Positions 37,388-48,422 of a stretch of DNA of 64,000 bases are shown here, in pieces. Below the pieces are notes generated by a model, which was given only the letters and a program-made list of their open reading frames with translations, was not told the origin of the DNA and made no database searches. The stretch is from Paroedura picta (taxonomy: Eukaryota > Chordata > Lepidosauria > Squamata > Gekkonidae). Location: NCBI RefSeq assembly GCF_049243985.1, contig NC_135386.1, positions 17,142,202-17,206,201 on the forward strand, given 5' to 3'. How positions within the stretch are numbered: position 1 is the first letter of the stretch; each line of letters begins with the position of its first letter. The position numbers were made by a program, and so were the translations under genes.

Positions 37388-37972
37388 CTGATAGCAAGGC
37401 AGTTTTACAAAAAGAAAACAAAGGTTTCAAGTCACAAACAAAATCACCAGCTGGCAAAAAGGATATAAAAGAAAAGCCAAGGCAGCGTTGGCACATGAAC
37501 ATAGGTTTTTTTTCTTTTCCTTAAAGTAAATATTCAATCAAACAAATAAATGACCCTCTGTCTAGACCATTTCCTCATGATATATACATACAAACACACA
37601 CATATACACACAGGGACACACAAACTGTATACAGGTTCTTTTTAAAAAATAAGTCTCTTTAAGAACACAATTGTGAAAGGCTTTGGTAGCAAAAAGGTTT
37701 TGTCTTCAGGTTTTCGCTTTCAGCCGAGTCTTCCGGAGTTACATCCGTGAGCATCCCTCCTTAAATGAAGCTAGCCCGTGAACAAAGACCCGAGCAGGTG
37801 CTGGTAACTTTATTTCGCTTCATGAGACGGGCTTAAGGATTACAAGATCTTGAACCCACCTGTTAAGGTAGCAAGGGAAAAGGTGGGCAGCGAAGGGGCC
37901 ACCTGCAGGGGGAAGACTGGGGCTGGGGGGAAGAAAGACACTCTGGAGGAAGCGAGGCCACGAGTGCGAGGG

Positions 37973-38098
37973 CTACGGCGCCTGCTCTTGGTCGCTGCTG
38001 GCTTGGAGGTTGGCTTTCTGGACCGCGAGTTCTTCGGCGCTGACCATGGAGGGGTCGATGGCGGCGTATCTGGTACCGTGGAACTGAAGTAAGTGGAT
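37973..38098 (-). CDS. SPG21: SPG21 coding exon 8 with stop
   Basis: 126 bp. Encodes [20 protein letters not shown] then [20 protein letters not shown] and P, followed by TAG at 37975-37973. The last 17 residues differ from human (EVQKGSLGISQEEQ as I recall), consistent with a poorly constrained tail. Confidence 0.93.
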   Translation of the reverse strand: MHLLQFHGTRYAAIDPSMVSAEELAVQKANLQASSDQEQAP

Positions 38099-41000
38099 CT
38101 AGGGGATAGCGGGACGAGTAAAAACAGTGTGTGTGTCCCATGCCCCACAAGCTGGGGCTCCCAGCCCAAAATCACCTCTGCAGGCCTCACGCCCCTGACC
38201 CAAGGCCATCAGAGAGGGCATGCGTCCCCCGGAATAGACAGTTTACTTACTTAATTATACACTATAACCTTTTTTTTTTTTTTGTCACATGGAGAGGCAT
38301 TTCCATTTGATCTTTAGAGCCACTGCGACACAGTTCCTTATCTTTCTGGATTTTTCCATTACCCTATTTATTGCTTTTTGTATCTTCCTGGAGGCTGGCA
38401 CCCACACGGAGAAGAATCACCAGCCCCCAATCCCCTTTCCTGAAAACTCAACGCAAAGCTCTGGGTTTCCAGCCAAGCGCTGAAGCCAGAGAGACTCACC
38501 TGGACGTAGAGATTGACCTCGGCGCTTCGGCAGAGGTAGGGAAAGTTGCCCCCCGTCTTGAGGTGGGCCCTTCGGGCGTTGGGGTAGAGCTTATACATTT
38601 CTTCCTTGGCTTCAGTCGAAAGAGCACTCTGGTCGAAGACCTAGGAAGCAAGTGGGACCGGATTAGGTCCGCGGGACCTTCTGTGCATTCTGCAGATCTC
38701 TCTTCCAGGTGTGTTTTCCAAGCAGAGAGGAACGAGCTTGGAGACTTGACTGGGGGGCCTGGAGAAGACACACCTCATGGGGAAAGCTGGCCTCACATTC
38801 TGTGGCTGCAGCCTGTGGGGTCAGGAAGGGCATGAGTCCCCCCTGGGACTAGAAGAGTGTGACTGTCCTCACAGGATGATCATCAGTGAGCTAATACTGG
38901 CCAAATCTGATCTAAGCCTTTCCCTGCACCGGCTTAATCTAGACTGAATCTTTCTCTGGCTGTCTGGAAGCAGATATTCTTGGATATTGAGGGCCAGACT
39001 GGCAGCATTTCCCCAGGTTTTAGCCATGTTTCTACAAGACCTCAAGGCTTCCTGGTTATCTTAAATTCAGCTGCTGCCCTTATAGGCAGGTTCCAGAGGG
39101 AACTGGATAAATATACAGAGCAGAGGTCTTAGCCACAAGGTTTTAAACGGCACACTCTGCCTGGGGAAGTGATGCTCCATATTCTTTGTGCAGGAGGGGC
39201 CACAGTGGGAGGGCCTTTGGAGTTCTGGCCTTGCTAGCGGACCTCTTGGTGGCCCCTCTGTGTGACTGGATGGGCCACTGGCTTGATCCAGCTTGGCTTC
39301 TCTCATCTTCTCAGATGGCCTTCCCCTGACCCCACCATAAAGCCGAAGGAGAGGTAACGTACATCCATGATAGTCACAGGAATGTCTCTGATTTTGTGAG
39401 GTTCCACATACGAATTCTGGCAATTGAGGGTAAGTCTTGAAGCGAGCTCGCTTTGACCCAGGCTCTCCAACTGTCAGAAAAGGGGGAAGTAAAAAAAAAA
39501 AGATTAATTCAGTTGAAGAAGAGATTATTAGTACACCCTGTTTTTCACTACCCCAAGGAATCTCACAGGGGCTTCCAATCGCCTTCCCTTCCTCCCCCCC
39601 CCACCCCCAACACCCCTGTGAGGTAGGCGAGGCTGGGAGAGCTCGGACAGGACTGCTCTGAGAGAACAGCTCTGGGGCTAACCCCCGGTTGTACGTGGAG
39701 GTGCAGAGAATCTAATCCAGCTCTCCAGACTAGAAGTCGCCGCTCATAACTGCTACACCAAGCGGATAAGAGATCTACTCAGAGCAGGATTATTCATGCT
39801 TGTTTATCCGCAACATTAGATGTCACTAGCGCCAATCATGCACAGGCACAAAAATCAGTCGATTCATTTGACATCCGGGAGCCTCTTACCCTGTCAACCA
39901 TAAAGTCGATTCCGTCGGCCATTTCTGGGTCCATGGGGCCAGAGGCAAAGTTCCCCAGGACGATCTTCTTCAACATAAAGGCGGGCAGTAGCCAAAAGCT
40001 AAAAGAAGAGAAATGCAAGATGCTGGAGGGCTTACATTTCCCCTATCTCCACAATGCTCACTGGCTCACCCCTTGGAACATTAAAATGACACGCCTGTTG
40101 AAAGCTGAGTTAGCAGCAGTTTGTGTTAATGCGACCGGGGTAACGTTTCAGCCTTCAGTCCAAAAGCTAATTCAAAAAACAGAACAACTCTTCCCACCTC
40201 CCAAGGCATAATAAAGACTGTTCCCCTTTGCTTTCTTAATCCGTGTTCACAAGCAGCTAACCACAAGGGGATTGTAGTGACAGGTATCCTATTTTGCTAG
40301 AAACCACCCCCGCCACACACACCCCGGAAGTTGTTTGTGTGTCTTTTCCCTGCATTTCACCTGTTGGCCGTCCACGTCTGATTGAAGATGGAGGTGTCGC
40401 TGAAAGCATTGCATAGAATCAGGGACTGGACCCTCGGCGATTTATGCGTGTATTCTGCAAACTTCTGGGCCAGGAAGCCCCCCAACGAGGCACCAAATAG
40501 GTGAACCTGATTAGAGGACACAAAGATGTCTTAGCAGGTAGACAGCTAATGTTTAACAGTAGCAATATACATTGATATATTCCTTCTGAATCCCCAAAAC
40601 ACTTCACATCCTTTGTATTTATTAGATTTATATATTTATTGTATTTTTGCTCATAAAGTCTCACAACAGCCCTGCAGGGTAGGATGGAAGCATTAGGCTG
40701 GGTGTGACAGGCCATAGACTGCCCAGTGGGGATGTTGCATGTGGAGCTCCCAAACCTTATTTGGGCAGGAAGTCCTGCCCCTCACAAAGTGGCCAATAAT
40801 GGGCTGGGATGGGATGGGAAGGGGAGGGGAGGGGGCCCAGCCATTAAAAGCTTTGCTGGCCAAGATTCCTTTCACTTCCCCACCGGGGGGGGGGGGGGGG
40901 GCGTGGCAGAGAGGTATGGCCAACCGACATCACTTCCTGGTACCTCGAAGCCTGAAAAATATGGTCAAAAGCTTGAAAAATGCTGGGTGAATCAATTCGC

Positions 41001-44000
41001 CCACAACAATAAAAGCAGGGATGGACACGCTAGCATTTGGTCATTTTTGCACTTGTATGCGCAAGCTATTGCTCAATGACTCTGCACCTTCCAGACCTGT
41101 GATAGCAGAAGATTGAGCAATTTCTAACTAGAAGCAGAAACCTAAAGAAGGGACTTAAAGGGGGGTTCTGAAAGCAGGGATGGAATTAAAAATAACCATG
41201 AGCGGCTTTCCGGTTTGGGAGCACTGAACATTATTCTGAATAAACTTGACACTTTTTAACGTTTCTGTTAAAAAAAATCTCAGGGCACTAACTTTATCCA
41301 GCTGCAGGTGATCTAAGAGTTTTCTGAATCCGTCGCAGAACTCAAAGATGTCCCAGTAAACTGGATACTGCAACTGAAATGAATGAGAAAAGAGGAGGTT
41401 AGCAAGATGGAAAGGGAGAGGCAAATATATTACCCCTCCCCCCACACACCCCTTTAATTTTGGGTCTGCACCTTCTGGCATTAGCATCCCTAATCATTTA
41501 AGCATCCCTAATCATCCCTAACCATGCAACCTGAAGTACACATTTGAATCCTAGATAGGGGCACACCTGATTTTTGACTACTAATTCTAGTAGATTTCAA
41601 TTTTGTCCAATAGTCCCTGAAGTATTTCAAGGTAGCGTCAGTATTCGGTGACCGGTTACAGCTGCCCTTACTCAGGAGGTACCCTATTGACAGCCACTCA
41701 TGGTTTTCAGAATGATTTCATAGAGGACCTGCAGAACTCATCCACACGCTGAATTCCAGACTGCCCTGTTTAAACATTTTTTAGCCACTTTTCTTCCTTA
41801 TGGAGCTCAAAGGGGCTTGCGGTATGAATAAAATACACAAGACAGAGTATGTAACGATACAGAAACGCCAATATTTAATTCACTCCACACCAAGGCACCA
41901 ATATGTATGGTTTTGGGAACACACCACAAACTGGTGATGGGTCCTGGCCGTGGGGCAGATTTGAGGGCAATACTTACGGCAATGACTCTGTAACCCCATC
42001 CAGACAGGGCCAAGATCTGCTGGAAGAACACGTCCGCCGTGCCACTGACTGGCGGGAGGAATATAAGGGGGCACCTGATACTCCGAGGCCCCGCATCGTA
42101 CAGTGACCACACCTTGCTGTCATCATCGTCTACAATAATCTGGAAGAGAAGTGATCACGCGTTAAGGGACCTTCATTTTAACATCAGAACAGCCCTGCTG
42201 GGCCAGACCAGGGATCCATCCAGTCCCACATCCTGTCTCATCCTCTGGAGGGCCAACAACAGGGCACAGAAGCCAAGGCCTTCCCCTGAGAAGAACATCA
42301 GAAGAGCCTTGCTGGATCAGACCAGAGGTCCATTTAGTCCCACATCCCGTCTCACCGAATGCAAAGCCAGTTCCTGTGGACAGCTGAGTCCTTTTCCTTG
42401 TTGTCAGGGTTAGTCTAGATGACCCAGGAGACCCCTTCCAACTCTATGATTCTCCGTAGTCTTAAACTCCTTCAGCAACACTTCACATGGCATGCACACC
42501 ATATGCTCCTTGAAGCTAACTTTCCTCGTGTTTCCTCCTTAAAAGAACCTTGCACGAATATTTGTTGTTCTTGCTGCTCTTCAGCCAATCAAGAAAAGAA
42601 CAAGAGGCATGCATCTAGAGCTCCGCCCCCTGAACCACATTTGTGCTTAGACCCGCATGTCTATGTCACCAATACTTTCAGCACCACGATACAAAGACAC
42701 GAAGCACCACGTCACAGGTGCATGCCTAGATAGCGGCTCAGAACATGGTGGAAATTTGAGAAGGATGAGACCAAGCACGTGGTGAACCTCAGCAGGTTCA
42801 AAGAAGCAGCGATTATAACATAGTAAGCAAAAAGAGATACACAACAAGTTCACAAGCTTACGCTACAAACCGTGAAATGGATTTCGTGATATTTTTCCCT
42901 TTCTGCTTATGTCTTAAAGAGACCCACGTCCTCAATGACTGCCCACAATTTGCTGCAGCAGCCCATTCAAGGGATAGCTGCATTGGCCTGAAGCAACAGA
43001 ACAAAGTTTGAGCCCACGAAAGTTTATCCACAAGTGGAAATGTTCCGTGGGATCCCACCCACTCTCTTTGTGGCTTTTCTTTGCAAGCAGCAAGACACCT
43101 TTAATGTGATCTCAGCCGCAACTTTGGTTGCTTCTGCTGCTGGCCCTCACGAACTGCAGTCGCAAAACCAAATCGGGTTGTTTTTTTAAAACTGGAAACC
43201 AGTTTTATAACTAAAGCCTCACATGGTATTTGTGCAAACCCCCCCCCCAAAAAAAAAAACTTATTGTAAATCAAGAAGAGACAATTAAATTATTTGATCC
43301 CCATTTCCGGCTGAAAAAAAAAGCACTAAGTGGAATTCTCTTCCTTCTCCTCCAACAAAGCAGCTATCTGTCACGGCCAGTGTGTGTGTTTTTTTAATGG
43401 TCATAAGAGTAAAATGTCCTCCATGCCCATGTGCCCAGGTTACGAAAGCAGGCAAGGAGATCCATCACGAGAGCCCCGAGACTGTCTTCCTTGAAGCCCG
43501 TCCAATTCTTAGATAACAGATGAAAGGAAACCAGAGATATTTGAAGGCCTTGCTCAGACTCCCCCCCCCCCCACTCCTCCCCAACGGCCTCAATCATGAG
43601 ACAGAAATGAGTTTTTTAAGTGGGGGTGGCCCCTATGTGCCCTCCGGGGCTCAGAGGACAGTGATATGCTGTTTGTTTCCTCTCTGGCGAAGGCAGGCTG
43701 AGCAATGACATCGACAGGCTCTTCTCAGGCCAACCTAGCAGGACGGCAAGGTGCATGACCTGGATTTTAAACAATAACCGGTGAATGAATGCCATCGTTT
43801 TCTAGGTGGCATTTTCAGCCACCTGAAAACCCCATACCGGGTAGCAGCTTTTGTGTCTGGGTGAGGGCCATTAAACCACTTCCTATAAAAGAAAAGGGCC
43901 AGAGTCCAGTGATGGCTAACACAATTTGTGGCAGGGGAGGAGTTTAAAGTTCTGAAAGCCCCTGGATTCTGTCTCTTTTCTCCTGCTACAGACAAACAAG

Positions 44001-47000
44001 CCTCCCATCTCAAGCTATCTGAAGAAGGAAGCAGTATCCCCCAAAAGCTCCTACCCTGCCAGCTTTCGGAGGGTTGTGGCTTCCTTGGCTGAGACCCTCC
44101 ATCTCATGTTGGGCTGACCCTCCTTTCCTGCTGCCTCCAACTTTTCTTAGAATTATTTTCTTTTCCGGTGACAGCAAGTTTCGTTAATTACCAGAGGAGC
44201 ACGCAAAAATGCTTCCCAATTTGGATATATTTATAGAATCATAGAATCATAGAGTTGGAAGGGGCCACACAGGCCATCTAGTCCAACCCCCTGCTCAACG
44301 CAGGATCAGCGTCCTAAAGCATCCAAGAAAAGCATCCTAAGCATCCTAAAGCATCCAAGAAAAGTGTGTATCCAACCTTTGCTTGAAGACTTCCAGTGAG
44401 GGGGAGCTCACCACCTCCTTAGGCAGCCTATTCCACTGCTGAACTGCTCTGACTGTGAAAATTGTTTCCTGATATCTAGCCTGTATCGTTGTACTTGAAG
44501 TCCTTTTCTCTGCAGCCAATGGGAACAGCATCCTGCCCTCCTCCAAGTGACAACCTTTCAAATACTTATTTCCTGTGTGTCATTCTGAATTAGAATGGAA
44601 AAGAGGAAATGGGCCTGCAGTGAAAGTACATTAAGTGCTTTGCTCTTATTGACGATACTGCGGCATGGTCTGCATTTCATCCAGAGAGGTGTGGCAGAAT
44701 AAATCCCATTTCAGAGCAAAATCCAGTTGTGGAAGAGGCAAAAAGGGCTACGCGTTTATTTTCAGTTACGTAGCTCTTGCTGAAACTTGAGTAGCGGCAA
44801 ACCCAAGGTGAAATCCTCACCCTCTTTCGGCACCACACACAAACTGAATAAAAGCAGAAGAAAAACTGGGGCGCAACCCACACACAACCCCGCTGGATTC
44901 ACACCATGTCAACAGAGCGAAAAGCAGCTGCACGCGGTCAGGTTTTCATTGGCTCCTCGCCCATAAACGGTGAGGGAGGCATTCACGAGGCCTGCGAGAG
45001 GTCGGCTAGGCAGCTGCGGTTGAAAAAAGAGATGTGAGTGAGGGAGCAAGTGAAAAAAACAGATCACATGCTGCTAAAACTTTGTGTTCAACTATTTTAA
45101 GCAAGAAAACTCCAGACAGCCAGGCAAAAAACCCTAAGGAGGGCCAGGCACCAGATATCCAGAACAAGATATCCTGAACGGTCTTCATGTTTCATAGCGC
45201 ATTAGAACAAAAACATCGGACGCACTAAACAGTTGCCTGGAAGCGGATGTGCCTGGCAGGAAACACATGTGTTGCATACCGCCCCTCATGTGGGGGGGGG
45301 GGAGGGAGGGAGATCGGCAAGACTTTTGCTTGCAGAAAATGCATGGATCATGAACGGTCCCTTGTGTGTCTTCAGCAGACAACCACGTGCCAAGCAGAGA
45401 TTTCAAGGTAAAGGTCTCCATGGGAGGAAGAAGCCCGGATCTAGCTGGGCCATCGACAGCAATGGAGCCCGCTTTAAGTAGTCAGAATCAGCCAGGCCAA
45501 AATTGAGAGAAAAGCATGAAGGGCTATGAATAGCCCCGGAGCCATGACCGGCCACAGCAGCCTCACCCTCTTGCTCCCTGTGCAAATCGGACCACGCATT
45601 CAACCCCGGTCGCAAAGTCCAACTCGGCACTCACGTGACCGATCCGCTTAAGCGCTTTATTGCCGCATTCCTGGAGCTGACCGCCCCGACCCAACAGAAC
45701 GGAGGCTGGCAGGGAAGGCACCGTGCAGCTGATCGGGAGAGAAGTGCTGAACGCCCAGCCGTCCCTGAGCTCGTGCCCCAGTTGTGAGGCCTGCGGAACT
45801 TGGAGGGTTCAGGGGGCAGAGCGGAGGGGCTAGAACCTGTCTTCAAGGAGAGGAAGCTGAGGCAGAAGTTGTGTGGAAAGAGAATGTGTGTGTTCTTGCT
45901 TCTGGCAATGGAGGCTGGTCTCTTTCTTTGTGCCCACCCCTACCGGGGGCAAGCACAGCTCACGGGGCACCTGCCAGCGCCTTTGCTGAGGAAAGGCACC
46001 CCCTCCAAAACAAGGAGAACAGCTGGATTTTTAGACCCTGCTGTTCACTACCTGAAGGAGCTTGCAAGCCCCTTTCCTTGCCTCTCCCCACACCAGACAG
46101 CCCATGAGGTCGGTGGGATTGAGAGAGCTCTGAGAAAGCTGCTCTGTGAGAACAGCTCTAAAATAACTGACTGGCTCAAGGCCGCCCATCTGGCTGCATG
46201 TGGAGGCGGGGTGGATAATCAAACCCCATTCTCCAGATCAGAGTACGCCGCCCTCAACCTTTTCTCCACACCGGCTCTCGAGGTCAGCGGTCAAAATTAG
46301 CCACTGAGACAGACGGACGGCTACCCATCCTGCTTTTTAGCACAGGGTGCTCTTTCGCCCAGATTACCGCAGCGCACCAGGAACAGTGTGGGTTTTGTTC
46401 TTTCCTGCCTCGCAGGAGTTCTTTGCGATTGCACAATGCAGGCTGATCAAGGAGACCTTAAACAAGCCAGGACTTTGTGACAGAACAAATCCTGAAGCAG
46501 GAAAGGCGAGCAAGCAGCCATTCAAGAGCTCGCAAGGAGAATACAGCCGTAGCAGAAGCAGGGTGCTCTGTCCCTGTTCTGGGCTCAGGTCACTGACACC
46601 CACCAGGAAGCGAACTCGGGCCAGGCTGCTCCCCTAACCACCTGCCTCTGAGCTACACAACAAGGTTGGGCAGACGGGGCTTTTTCGAAGGCTCCTGCCC
46701 CAGAGCGCTGCATCAGTGAACTGCCTCCCGTCCACCGGTCTCTTAAATGCAGCAACACAAATTGTGTTGCTGAGGGGTCCCCAATGGGGTGCCCGTGGGC
46801 ACCGTGGTTCCTGCTACCACCATTTCTCCTGCTCATCAAGTCTTTCCGGAAACCGAGTGAGGCCAGATGGGGGCTTTGCCCACCAAGATTTCTAATTGAG
46901 CCCTGGAGATTTGACTGGCTGTGAATGGTTCTGAGAATCTAAGAGAAGGCCAGCGGCCCCTCCAGCCCAACACTCTGGGTCACACAGTGGCCAAAGCCCA

Positions 47001-47840
47001 GGTGCCGTCAGGAGGTCCCCCTGTGAGGCCAGGTCTCCAGAAGCCCTCCAAACCCCAAGAACACAGAGCATCCCTGCTCCACACATAAGCACATAAGAGC
47101 AATGCTGGGTCAGGCCAATGGCCACTCCAACACTCTGCATCACGTAAGTGGCCAAAAGCGCTATCAGGAGGTCCCCACGAGCAGGGCCAGAACTCCAGAA
47201 GCCCTCCCCCACACAAGCAACCCTGCCGCAGCCAGAGTGTTGCATCTATCCCTTGTGGCGAACAGCCACTCATGGACCCCTGCTCCATCTTCACGGTGTG
47301 ATTGGAGGTCAACTGCGGCAGCCATTTTGCAGCTGGCTCCGCCTCCCCCAGCAGCCATTTTGCGGCTGAGTCCACCCCATTGTACCAGACTTCCACAGCT
47401 GCCAGGCTCAGAAGAGCAGGGGATCCCGATGTCACGGCTCGTTCTTCCACATCACCCCTGAAGCCACTGCTCAGGAACGTTTCCGTCTTCCCAAAGCATA
47501 GCCCTTCCCCCTGAAACAAGGGCAGGGAGTTCTCCTACTGACATTCCGATGCCAAGAAGCGCTCTTCCCGGAGACTGAAAACTACACGGAATTGTCACGG
47601 GCCATGACCAGAACGCTTCATGCCACTCAGGAAAATAATGGCATGTAGGTCTGTATCACAGGAAGAGGCAAAACGCCAGTGTTGCCTGGAGAGATGACCT
47701 ATCTTGCTTTTCTTGCTTTTCATGCTCTCAGTTTACAGACAAAAGGTTCATACAGCAGCTCCCATGCTGAGTCCTACCTTTTTCAGGGGAACTGTGCTTC
47801 TAAACCAGTTGTAGTCCGGAGAGACTTTAATCTCTCCCAT
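37973..47840 (-). CDS. SPG21: SPG21: maspardin (whole gene, 8 coding exons)
   Basis: Joining the eight exons below gives 936 bp, a 311-residue protein; human maspardin has 308. It is an alpha/beta-hydrolase fold protein. The nucleophile-elbow motif GASLGG places Ser at residue 109, as in human, although enzymatic activity has not been shown for the family to my knowledge. Maspardin (ACP33) binds the CD4 tail and ALDH16A1 and localises to cytosol and endosomal membranes; loss causes Mast syndrome, a recessive spastic paraplegia. Identity to human is very high from [14 protein letters not shown] to [14 protein letters not shown], and only the last about 17 residues differ. The start codon has an ideal Kozak context (CCACCATGG). 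An untranslated first exon in the CpG island at 51.4-51.7 kb is inferred. The gene converges on ANKDD1A and diverges from CLPX. Confidence 0.96.
38500..38640 (-). CDS. SPG21: SPG21 coding exon 7
   Basis: 141 bp, phase 0. Encodes [20 protein letters not shown] then [20 protein letters not shown] and EVNLYVQ. Donor GTGAGT. This part is essentially identical to human maspardin. Confidence 0.96.
39085..39320 (+). mobile_element. CR1-family LINE 3' end in SPG21 intron 6
   Basis: Contains GGAACTGGATAAATATACAG and ends with GTGTGACTGGATGGGCCACT then TGATCCAGCTTGGCTTCTCT, the 3' signature of a CR1 subfamily. It runs antisense to SPG21 and stops about 45 bp downstream of exon 6 (in transcript order). 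Confidence 0.65.
39363..39470 (-). CDS. SPG21: SPG21 coding exon 6
   Basis: 108 bp, phase 0. Encodes [20 protein letters not shown] then [16 protein letters not shown]. The acceptor is TTCTGACAG and the donor GTACGT. Confidence 0.96.
39530..39765 (-). repeat. SINE family A copy in SPG21 intron 5
   Basis: Same strand as SPG21 when read from its head at about 39765. Shows CTGTGAGGTAGGCGAGGCTG and the inverted tRNA-like block CGCTCATAACTGCTACACCA. It has decayed more than the copy at 35170. Confidence 0.7.
39890..39998 (-). CDS. SPG21: SPG21 coding exon 5
   Basis: 109 bp. Completes Ser and encodes [20 protein letters not shown] then [16 protein letters not shown]. The acceptor is CTTCTCTTTTAG and the donor GTAAGA. 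Confidence 0.96.
40361..40506 (-). CDS. SPG21: SPG21 coding exon 4 (nucleophile elbow)
   Basis: 146 bp. Encodes [20 protein letters not shown] then [20 protein letters not shown] and FNQTWTAN, ending in phase 2. The GASLGG motif carries the putative nucleophile Ser109. Confidence 0.96.
41293..41373 (-). CDS. SPG21: SPG21 coding exon 3
   Basis: 81 bp, phase 0. Encodes [20 protein letters not shown] then DHLQLDK. The acceptor is TTCATTTCAG and the donor GTTAGT, a weaker but usable site. Confidence 0.95.
41978..42139 (-). CDS. SPG21: SPG21 coding exon 2
   Basis: 162 bp. Encodes [20 protein letters not shown] through [20 protein letters not shown] and IA. Donor GTAAGT, acceptor CTCTTCCAG. Contains the first strands of the hydrolase core ([13 protein letters not shown]). 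Confidence 0.96.
42188..42460. repeat. Two tandem CR1-tail units (-) and a separate CR1 3' end (+)
   Basis: Antisense units start with CAGCCCTGCTGGGCCAGACC (42191) and GAGCCTTGCTGGATCAGACC (42305), period about 114 bp. Immediately right of them, GGTTAGTCTAGATGACCCAG ... CCTTCCAACTCTATGATTCT (about 42408-42454) is the 3' end of another CR1 in + orientation. Confidence 0.7.
42460..44232. other. Part of SPG21 intron 1 (between the start exon and coding exon 2), mostly unassigned
   Basis: No exon recognised. It has A- and C-homopolymers near 43241-43259 and 43561-43572, and family D repeat pieces at about 42935-43045 and 43885-44080 (GGCCAGAGTCCAGTGATGGC, TTTGTGGCAGGGGAGGAGTT). The remainder appears to be unique sequence. 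Confidence 0.45.
44233..44570 (-). mobile_element. CR1 LINE 3' end in SPG21 intron
   Basis: Begins on the + strand with ATAGAATCATAGAATCATAG, the reverse of the CR1 terminal octamer repeat, then GAGTTGGAAGGGGCCACACA. It extends to CAGCATCCTGCCCTCCTCCA and CAAATACTTATTTCC. A short internal duplication around GCATCCTAAGCATCCTAAAG is visible near 44330-44360. It is a well preserved 5'-truncated copy. Confidence 0.9.
46018..46280 (-). repeat. SINE family A copy in SPG21 intron
   Basis: Contains GCTGGATTTTTAGACCCTGC, CCATGAGGTCGGTGGGATTG, GAGAGAGCTCTGAGAAAGCT and the tRNA-like end CGCCCTCAACCTTTTCTCCA. It lies in sense orientation relative to SPG21. Confidence 0.72.
46774..47260. mobile_element. 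hAT-like fragment plus two tandem antisense CR1-tail units
   Basis: GAGGGGTCCCCAATGGGGTG ... GAGCCCTGGAGATTTGACTG (46774-46930) resembles a lizard hAT-type nonautonomous element. It is followed by two antisense CR1-type tails with CCAACACTCTGGGTCACACA and CCAACACTCTGCATCACGTA, about 160 bp apart (46970 and 47128), each continuing into a CAGAAGCCCTCC block. Copies of CAGCCATTTTGC follow at 47319 and 47351. Confidence 0.55.
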
Positions 47841-47872
47841 GGTGGAGAGAGGAGCCCCGAGGTAAGGAGCAC
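47778..47872 (-). CDS. SPG21: SPG21 exon with start codon (coding part 47840-47778)
   Basis: On the minus strand the acceptor GTCTGTTTCAG (ends at 47873) precedes 32 bp of 5' UTR, then ATG at 47840. Encodes [20 protein letters not shown] plus K; the donor is GTAGGA. An upstream untranslated exon is implied by the acceptor. Confidence 0.93.
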
Positions 47873-48139
47873 CTGAAACAGACAAAAGGAACGTTTCAGA
47901 AAACACAAGCCAGTTTTGACAGCCACGTTCTTGTACAGCCAAGGGACGCTTTCTGTGCAAAGTTGCTTTCGGTTCTCAAATATCGCTTTCCGTAAATTCC
48001 ACAGTGTTCGCAATGAGTTGAAAACTACCCCCAGGGGGGAAAAAACTCCATTTTGCGTATGCGTTACAGGTAGTGTTTACCTTTCATTTTGACCACCCAT
48101 CCCAAATTGATCCCTTAAGTAAGGAATGAAGTAAGGAAT

Positions 48140-48422
48140 GAGCCTCTTGTGGCGCAGAGTGGTAAGGCAGCCGTCTGACAGCTTTGCCCATGAGGCTGGG
48201 AGTTCAATCCCAGCAGCCGGCTCAAGGTTGACTCAGCCTTCCATCCTTCCAAGGTCGGTAAAATGAGGACCCAGCTTGCTGCTGGGGGGTTAACGGTCAT
48301 GACTGGGGAAGGCACTGGCAAACCACCCCGTATTGAGTCTGCCAAGAAAACGCTAGAGGGCGTCACCCCAAGGGTCAGACATGACTCGGTGCTTGCACAG
48401 GGGATACCTTTACCTTTACCTT
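48140..48422 (+). mobile_element. Sauria-type SINE, full length with target duplication
   Basis: The tRNA-like head GAGCCTCTTGTGGCGCAGAG has B box GGGAGTTCAATCCCAGC. The body follows with CCTTCCATCCTTCCAAGGTC and GGGAAGGCACTGGCAAACCA, then the Bov-B-like 3' end AAGGGTCAGACATGACTCGG and a tail of ACCTTT repeats. The flanking 9-bp duplication AAGGAATGA (48133-48141 and 48423-48431) supports retroposition. It sits in the 5' UTR intron of SPG21. Confidence 0.85.
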
